From an uncultured Collinsella sp. (GTDB lineage Bacteria; Actinomycetota; Coriobacteriia; Coriobacteriales; Coriobacteriaceae), in contig CABSMZ010000064.1 of assembly GCA_902478875.1 (NCBI GenBank), forward strand, positions 1-9,328: 9,328 nucleotides of DNA. Direction: 5' to 3'. The notes beneath the pieces were generated by a model. That model worked only from the letters and a program-made list of their open reading frames with translations. It ran no database searches and had not been told where the DNA came from. Position 1 is the stretch's first letter. Each line of letters begins with the position of its first letter. Made by a program: the position numbers and the translations under genes. Shown piece by piece: positions 6,315 to 9,328 of the stretch.

Positions 6315-6354
6315 ACGGTATTTTTCGCATGAAAATGTGTGGGTACCGTATACT
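6315..6354. promoter_or_regulatory. Nested dyad at the divergent promoter
   Basis: ACGGTA (6315-6320) and TACCGT (6344-6349) flank an inner dyad TTTTC-GCAT-GAAAA (6322-6335). The right arm abuts TATACT (6349-6354), a candidate -10 for the deformylase-like gene, 33 nt before its start codon; no good -35 is seen. The arrangement would suit an operator for that gene or for the divergent permease. The AT-rich inner dyad stands out from the surroundings. Confidence 0.35.
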
Positions 6355-6387
6355 TAAGCAGTTACAACGACCCCTATGGAGGAACGT

Positions 6388-6807
6388 ATGATTAAAGAGC
6401 TCTGCCACGACGAGGCTATTCTGTCCCAGCGTTGCGAGGTCGCGACCGTCGAGGACGAGTCGGTGGCACAGGACCTGATCGATACCATCAAGTCGCTCGG
6501 CGATGCCGGCTGCCTTGCCGCCAACCAGATCGGCGTCACCAAGAAGGTTTGCGTCTACCTGGACGATGCCGGCGAGCCCCACGTGCTCTACAACCCCCGT
6601 CTGGTGTTTGGCCTGGGCGCCAGCAAGATGGAGGAGAGCTGCCTGACGCACGAGGAGGTCACCAAGTCCACGCGCTATATCAAGTGCAAGGTTGCCTTTG
6701 ACCAGATCGTCGACGGCAAGATGAAGGAGTGCCGCCGCGACTACGCGGGCTTTGAGGCACAAATGATCCAGCATATGATCGATCACTGTCTTGGAAAGTT
6801 GGTCTAA
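6388..6807 (+). CDS. Peptide deformylase-like protein, catalytic Glu replaced
   Basis: This 139-residue protein has the layout of the short peptide deformylases common in Clostridia and Coriobacteria; deformylases remove the N-formyl group from new proteins using a Cys/His/His metal site. Motif I is AGCLAANQIG (Gln47), motif II is EESCLT (metal ligand Cys85), and motif III is QHMIDHCLG (ligands His129 and His133). The glutamate of HExxH that acts as general base is Met130 (codon ATG), and motif I has Cys in place of a Gly. The metal ligands are kept but normal catalysis is doubtful, so it may be a non-catalytic paralogue or have an altered reaction. The start is ATG at 6388 after GGAGG; the in-frame ATG at 6376 lies before that site. 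It is monocistronic, with its own terminator. Confidence 0.82.
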   Translation: MIKELCHDEAILSQRCEVATVEDESVAQDLIDTIKSLGDAGCLAANQIGVTKKVCVYLDDAGEPHVLYNPRLVFGLGASKMEESCLTHEEVTKSTRYIKCKVAFDQIVDGKMKECRRDYAGFEAQMIQHMIDHCLGKLV

Positions 6808-6839
6808 GGGGACCAAAGCACCGCACTTCGTCTCTTTTG

Positions 6840-6875
6840 GCCCGGGCATGACATTGTTGTCATGTCCGGGCTTTT
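6840..6875 (+). terminator. Terminator of the deformylase-like gene
   Basis: A 14-bp stem (6840-6853 with 6858-6871, one G-U pair) closes a TTGT loop and is followed by TTTTGTGTTT. It lies 32 nt after the stop and separates this gene from the bile salt hydrolase, which therefore should have its own promoter in 6876-6927. Only a weak GACAAT (6900-6905) was seen there. Confidence 0.9.
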
Positions 6876-6938
6876 GTGTTTAGCGCCTTTTTGTTTGGAG
6901 ACAATGAAATTAGCAAGAACGTAAAGCTAGGAGGCGCT

Positions 6939-7904
6939 ATGTGTACGAGTATTCGATTTACCGATAATTCTGGCCACATGTATCTGGGCCGCAATCTCGA
7001 CTGGAGCTTTGACTACGGCCAACAGGTTCGCGTGATGCCGCGCGGGTTTCACATTCCGTATTCGTTTATCGACGACGCGACAGCGGCGCACGCGGTGATC
7101 GGTATGTGCATCGATTACAAGAACTATCCCATGTTTTTCGATTGCGGTAACGATGCGGGTCTGGCTGTGGCGGGGCTCAACTTTCCCGGCTATGCCGAGT
7201 ATGCCGAGGGCCCTGTCGACGGCAAGACCAATATCGCGGCCTATGAGTTTCCCCTGTGGGTGGCAGCGACGTTCTCGACGGTCGATGAGGTCGAGGCCGC
7301 GCTGCGCGATACGGTGATTGTCGCCAAATCTGCCGGAGAGGGGCTGGGCGTGTCACTGCTCCATTGGATTATCGGCGACAGCCAGCGCAGCATCGTGGTC
7401 GAGATGATGGCCGACGGCCTGCATGTATACGACGATCCGGTCGACACCCTTGCCAACCAGCCGACCTTCCCGTGGCATATGGAAAACCTACGCACCTATA
7501 TCACCGCCACAAGCGATTTTCCGCAAACGGCGACGTGGCGTGGCGCCGAGCTTAAGCCCTATGGAGCCGGTGCCGGCATGCGCGGCATTCCGGGCGATTG
7601 CTATTCGCCGAGCCGTTTTGTAAAGGCGGCGTACCTCAATGCCAATTACCCGCAAAAGGAGAGCGAGACCGAAAACGTCGTTCGCATGTTCCGCTCGCTC
7701 GAGGGCGTGGTGATGATCGAGGGAGCGTCCAGGATGGGCGATGGCAAGTTCGAGAAGACTATCTACACCGGATGCTTTAGCGCGCGCACGGGCAATTATT
7801 ACTACGCGATGTATGGGGATCCGTCGATTCGCTACGTGAGCCTGATGGATGCCGAGGGCGCGAGCCCCGATAGGCTCGTGGTTCCCGAGCCGCGTCGTTC
7901 GTAG
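6939..7904 (+). CDS. bsh: Bile salt hydrolase (choloylglycine hydrolase)
   Basis: This 321-residue Ntn hydrolase cleaves the amide bond between bile acids and glycine or taurine; the family also includes penicillin V acylases. The start codon is followed directly by Cys2 (MCTSIRF), which becomes the N-terminal nucleophile after Met removal. This fixes the start at 6939, supported by TAGGAGG 4 nt upstream; the frame open to 6876 would bury the cysteine and is wrong. Other active-site residues are Arg18 and Asp21 (GRNLDW), Asn81 (GLNFPGY), Asn173 (ANQPTFPW) and Arg226 (SPSRFVK). Asn81, where penicillin acylases have Tyr, favours bile salts. Length matches characterised enzymes, and there is no signal peptide, so it should be cytoplasmic. 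It stands alone between two terminators, with no linked bile transporter. Glycine versus taurine preference cannot be read. Confidence 0.93.
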   Translation: MCTSIRFTDNSGHMYLGRNLDWSFDYGQQVRVMPRGFHIPYSFIDDATAAHAVIGMCIDYKNYPMFFDCGNDAGLAVAGLNFPGYAEYAEGPVDGKTNIAAYEFPLWVAATFSTVDEVEAALRDTVIVAKSAGEGLGVSLLHWIIGDSQRSIVVEMMADGLHVYDDPVDTLANQPTFPWHMENLRTYITATSDFPQTATWRGAELKPYGAGAGMRGIPGDCYSPSRFVKAAYLNANYPQKESETENVVRMFRSLEGVVMIEGASRMGDGKFEKTIYTGCFSARTGNYYYAMYGDPSIRYVSLMDAEGASPDRLVVPEPRRS

Positions 7905-7927
7905 CTCACTGGTCCGTTGCGACATAA

Positions 7928-7963
7928 AACGGCCTCGCACCTCTTATGAGATGCGAGGCCGTT
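7928..7963. terminator. Shared terminator between bsh and kup
   Basis: The arms AACGGCCTCGCA (7928-7939) and TGCGAGGCCGTT (7952-7963) form a 12-bp stem, with an inner CTC/GAG pairing. On the minus strand it is followed by TTTTATG, a good tail for kup. On the plus strand the tail is GTTGTCGTC, so termination of bsh is likely less efficient. The two genes are convergent. Confidence 0.8.
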
Positions 7964-7985
7964 GTCGTCAATGGCTGGTGGCGTG

Positions 7986-9328
7986 TTAGAAGTTGGCGTC
8001 GTTGAACTGGGTGCTCTCGAGGCCGTCGAGCTGTTGCTGTTCGGGCGTATCGGCGACGCTCTCGAGCAGCTCGGTGGGATCGACGTTCATGTCCCTACCG
8101 GCCTCGTTGCCGTTGACCAAGTCGTCCGAGAAGATGTCGACTTCCATTTCCTCGGCCTCTTCGATCTGAACCTCGAGCGGCACCTGGGTGCGCACGAGTT
8201 TAACGGCCGGGCGCATGCGGGCAAACAGCGGCACGTACTCGATGATGATGGCCGAGTTCTCAAGACCGTACCAGCGTGCCGGGCTTCCGCAAGCGCGGCG
8301 GACGGCGTACTTGATGGCCATGACGCGATGGTCGTTGCGGTTGATGTCCGTTTCGGGGGCGAGCATCTTGCGCAGCATGCAAAAACGGAAGTCGCCCACG
8401 TTGCCGCGTGTCTCGTAGATGGAATAGGTGTGATGCTGCGGCGGCAGCTCGCCCGATGTCATCAAGTCGCCAACGATCTGGCGCAGGTAGGCGTTGATGC
8501 GCTGATTGACCTTAAAGCCCAGGTCCAAGCGCACGCGGAACAGGAAGTCTGTGTCAAAGGTCTCAACGGAATACTCGTGCGTATAGGGCTCATCGGTAAC
8601 GTGCACGTTGATGAACCAGTATGCCTTGGCGCGCTTGGGATGCTTATCCAAGATGGAGTAGAGCACGTCGCGGTCGAGCGTGAGCGGGTCGGGGCTGTTG
8701 GTAAGGAACACCAGATTGTCGGCGAGCACGGGGTAGGTCTCGTCATTGCGCAGGCGATTGAGCTGGTCAATGTACTTGGAGACGGGCAGCAGGATCGTCT
8801 GCGTGCGCTCGATGGCGGTGCCGCGACGCCACACATACATAAGGCCAAACAGCAGTGCGGCCAGGAAGATCATCACATAGCCGCCGTCAAAGAACATGGT
8901 GAGGCACGAGGCGAAGAAGCACAGCTCAATGGCACCGAAGAGCAGGGCGAAGACGCAGGCGCCCAGCTTGTGCTTGAGGATGCCGGCGATGTAGCTCGTC
9001 AAAAGCGTCGTGGTCATGAGCATGGTCACGGTAATGGCGAGGCCGTAGGCGCTCTCCATGCGCTCGGAGTTTTGGAACAGCAGAACGATGAAGATGCAGC
9101 CGACCCACATGATGTTGTTGACGAGCGGAATATAGAGCTGGCCCTTGGTGTCGCTGGGGTAGTGGATGCGCAGATGCGGCATAAGGTTGAGACGGGTTGC
9201 CTCGGATACCAGCGAGAAAGAGCCGGTGATGAGGGCCTGCGAGGCGATGATGGCCGCCACGGCCGAAAGCACGATGGCAAAGGGACGCAGGGGCTCGGGA
9301 AGCATCATATAGAACGGGTTGACGATAT
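7986..9328 (-). CDS. kup: Kup potassium transporter, C-terminal part
   Basis: Kup is a K+/H+ symporter of the KUP/HAK/KT family in the cytoplasmic membrane. The frame runs past the right edge and begins within IVNPFYMMLP, matching the family NPFY-MLP motif. It continues with AAIIASQALITGSFSL, YIPLVNNIMW and ESAYGLAITVTM, the last membrane helices, and then a long cytoplasmic domain from about DETYPVLADNLVFLT to the end. About 447 codons are present; the N-terminal third or so is outside the window. The ATG at 9308 is internal, not a start. The last 60 or so residues after VPLEVQ are strongly acidic and Gln/Asn-rich (for example EEAEEMEVDIFSDD), an extension absent from the E. coli protein as I recall it. 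Its function is unknown. Confidence 0.93.
   Translation of the reverse strand, partial: IVNPFYMMLPEPLRPFAIVLSAVAAIIASQALITGSFSLVSEATRLNLMPHLRIHYPSDTKGQLYIPLVNNIMWVGCIFIVLLFQNSERMESAYGLAITVTMLMTTTLLTSYIAGILKHKLGACVFALLFGAIELCFFASCLTMFFDGGYVMIFLAALLFGLMYVWRRGTAIERTQTILLPVSKYIDQLNRLRNDETYPVLADNLVFLTNSPDPLTLDRDVLYSILDKHPKRAKAYWFINVHVTDEPYTHEYSVETFDTDFLFRVRLDLGFKVNQRINAYLRQIVGDLMTSGELPPQHHTYSIYETRGNVGDFRFCMLRKMLAPETDINRNDHRVMAIKYAVRRACGSPARWYGLENSAIIIEYVPLFARMRPAVKLVRTQVPLEVQIEEAEEMEVDIFSDDLVNGNEAGRDMNVDPTELLESVADTPEQQQLDGLESTQFNDANF

Noticed and set aside
6195..6387. Purine riboswitch before the permease
   Set aside because: None of the conserved purine-aptamer loop sequences is found on the minus strand.
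6262..6849. 195-codon minus-strand ORF opposite the deformylase-like gene
   Set aside because: Antisense shadow with no ribosome-binding site; the plus strand carries recognisable deformylase motifs.
6876..6938. Extended N terminus for the bile salt hydrolase
   Set aside because: It would place residues before the nucleophile cysteine, which must follow the initiator Met, and it runs into the upstream terminator.
1..9328. Phage, defence system, CRISPR array, tRNA or rRNA
   Set aside because: No spaced direct repeats, tRNA-like cloverleaf, rRNA core, integrase, transposase or defence-type domain was seen on either strand.

Overview
The window reads as a chromosomal contig end from a high-GC gut actinobacterium of the class Coriobacteriia, most likely Collinsella or a near relative. 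This rests on strong G/C bias at third codon positions, Gram-positive-type Shine-Dalgarno sites, and the gene mix (bile salt hydrolase, Kup, TPP-riboswitch thiM). The taxon is an inference, not a database result. The first 32 bases are not genomic: they match the Illumina Nextera Read 1 transposase adapter, so the left edge is an untrimmed assembly end.

Layout, left to right. (1) Bases 33-670, minus strand: truncated thiM (hydroxyethylthiazole kinase) with its leader, a TPP riboswitch followed by an intrinsic terminator. (2) Bases 738-3842, plus strand: a Cof-type HAD phosphatase, a closely linked LysR regulator resembling the CmbR/MetR sulphur-amino-acid regulators, and a YxjG-like B12-independent methionine synthase-type methyltransferase. 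The gap before the methyltransferase holds a TATAG-N7-CTATA dyad placed as a LysR activator site would be. (3) Bases 3843-4082: a short leader with a 17-codon ORF, ending in a strong bidirectional terminator. (4) Bases 4081-6194, minus strand: a putative esterase and an AzgA-type purine permease, separated by the permease terminator. (5) Bases 6388-7904, plus strand: a short peptide-deformylase-like protein whose HExxH motif reads HMIDH, then a bile salt hydrolase with its full set of catalytic residues. (6) Bases 7986-9328, minus strand: the C-terminal part of a Kup potassium transporter, running off the right edge.

Functionally this is mostly core metabolism and transport: thiamin salvage, methionine synthesis, purine uptake, potassium uptake, and one host-interaction gene (bile salt hydrolase). 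No phage, transposase, CRISPR array, tRNA or rRNA is visible. The points most worth a second look are the Met-box-like operator next to its presumed LysR regulator, the deformylase-like protein lacking the catalytic glutamate, the orphan short ORF, and the adapter read-through that would corrupt the predicted ThiM protein.
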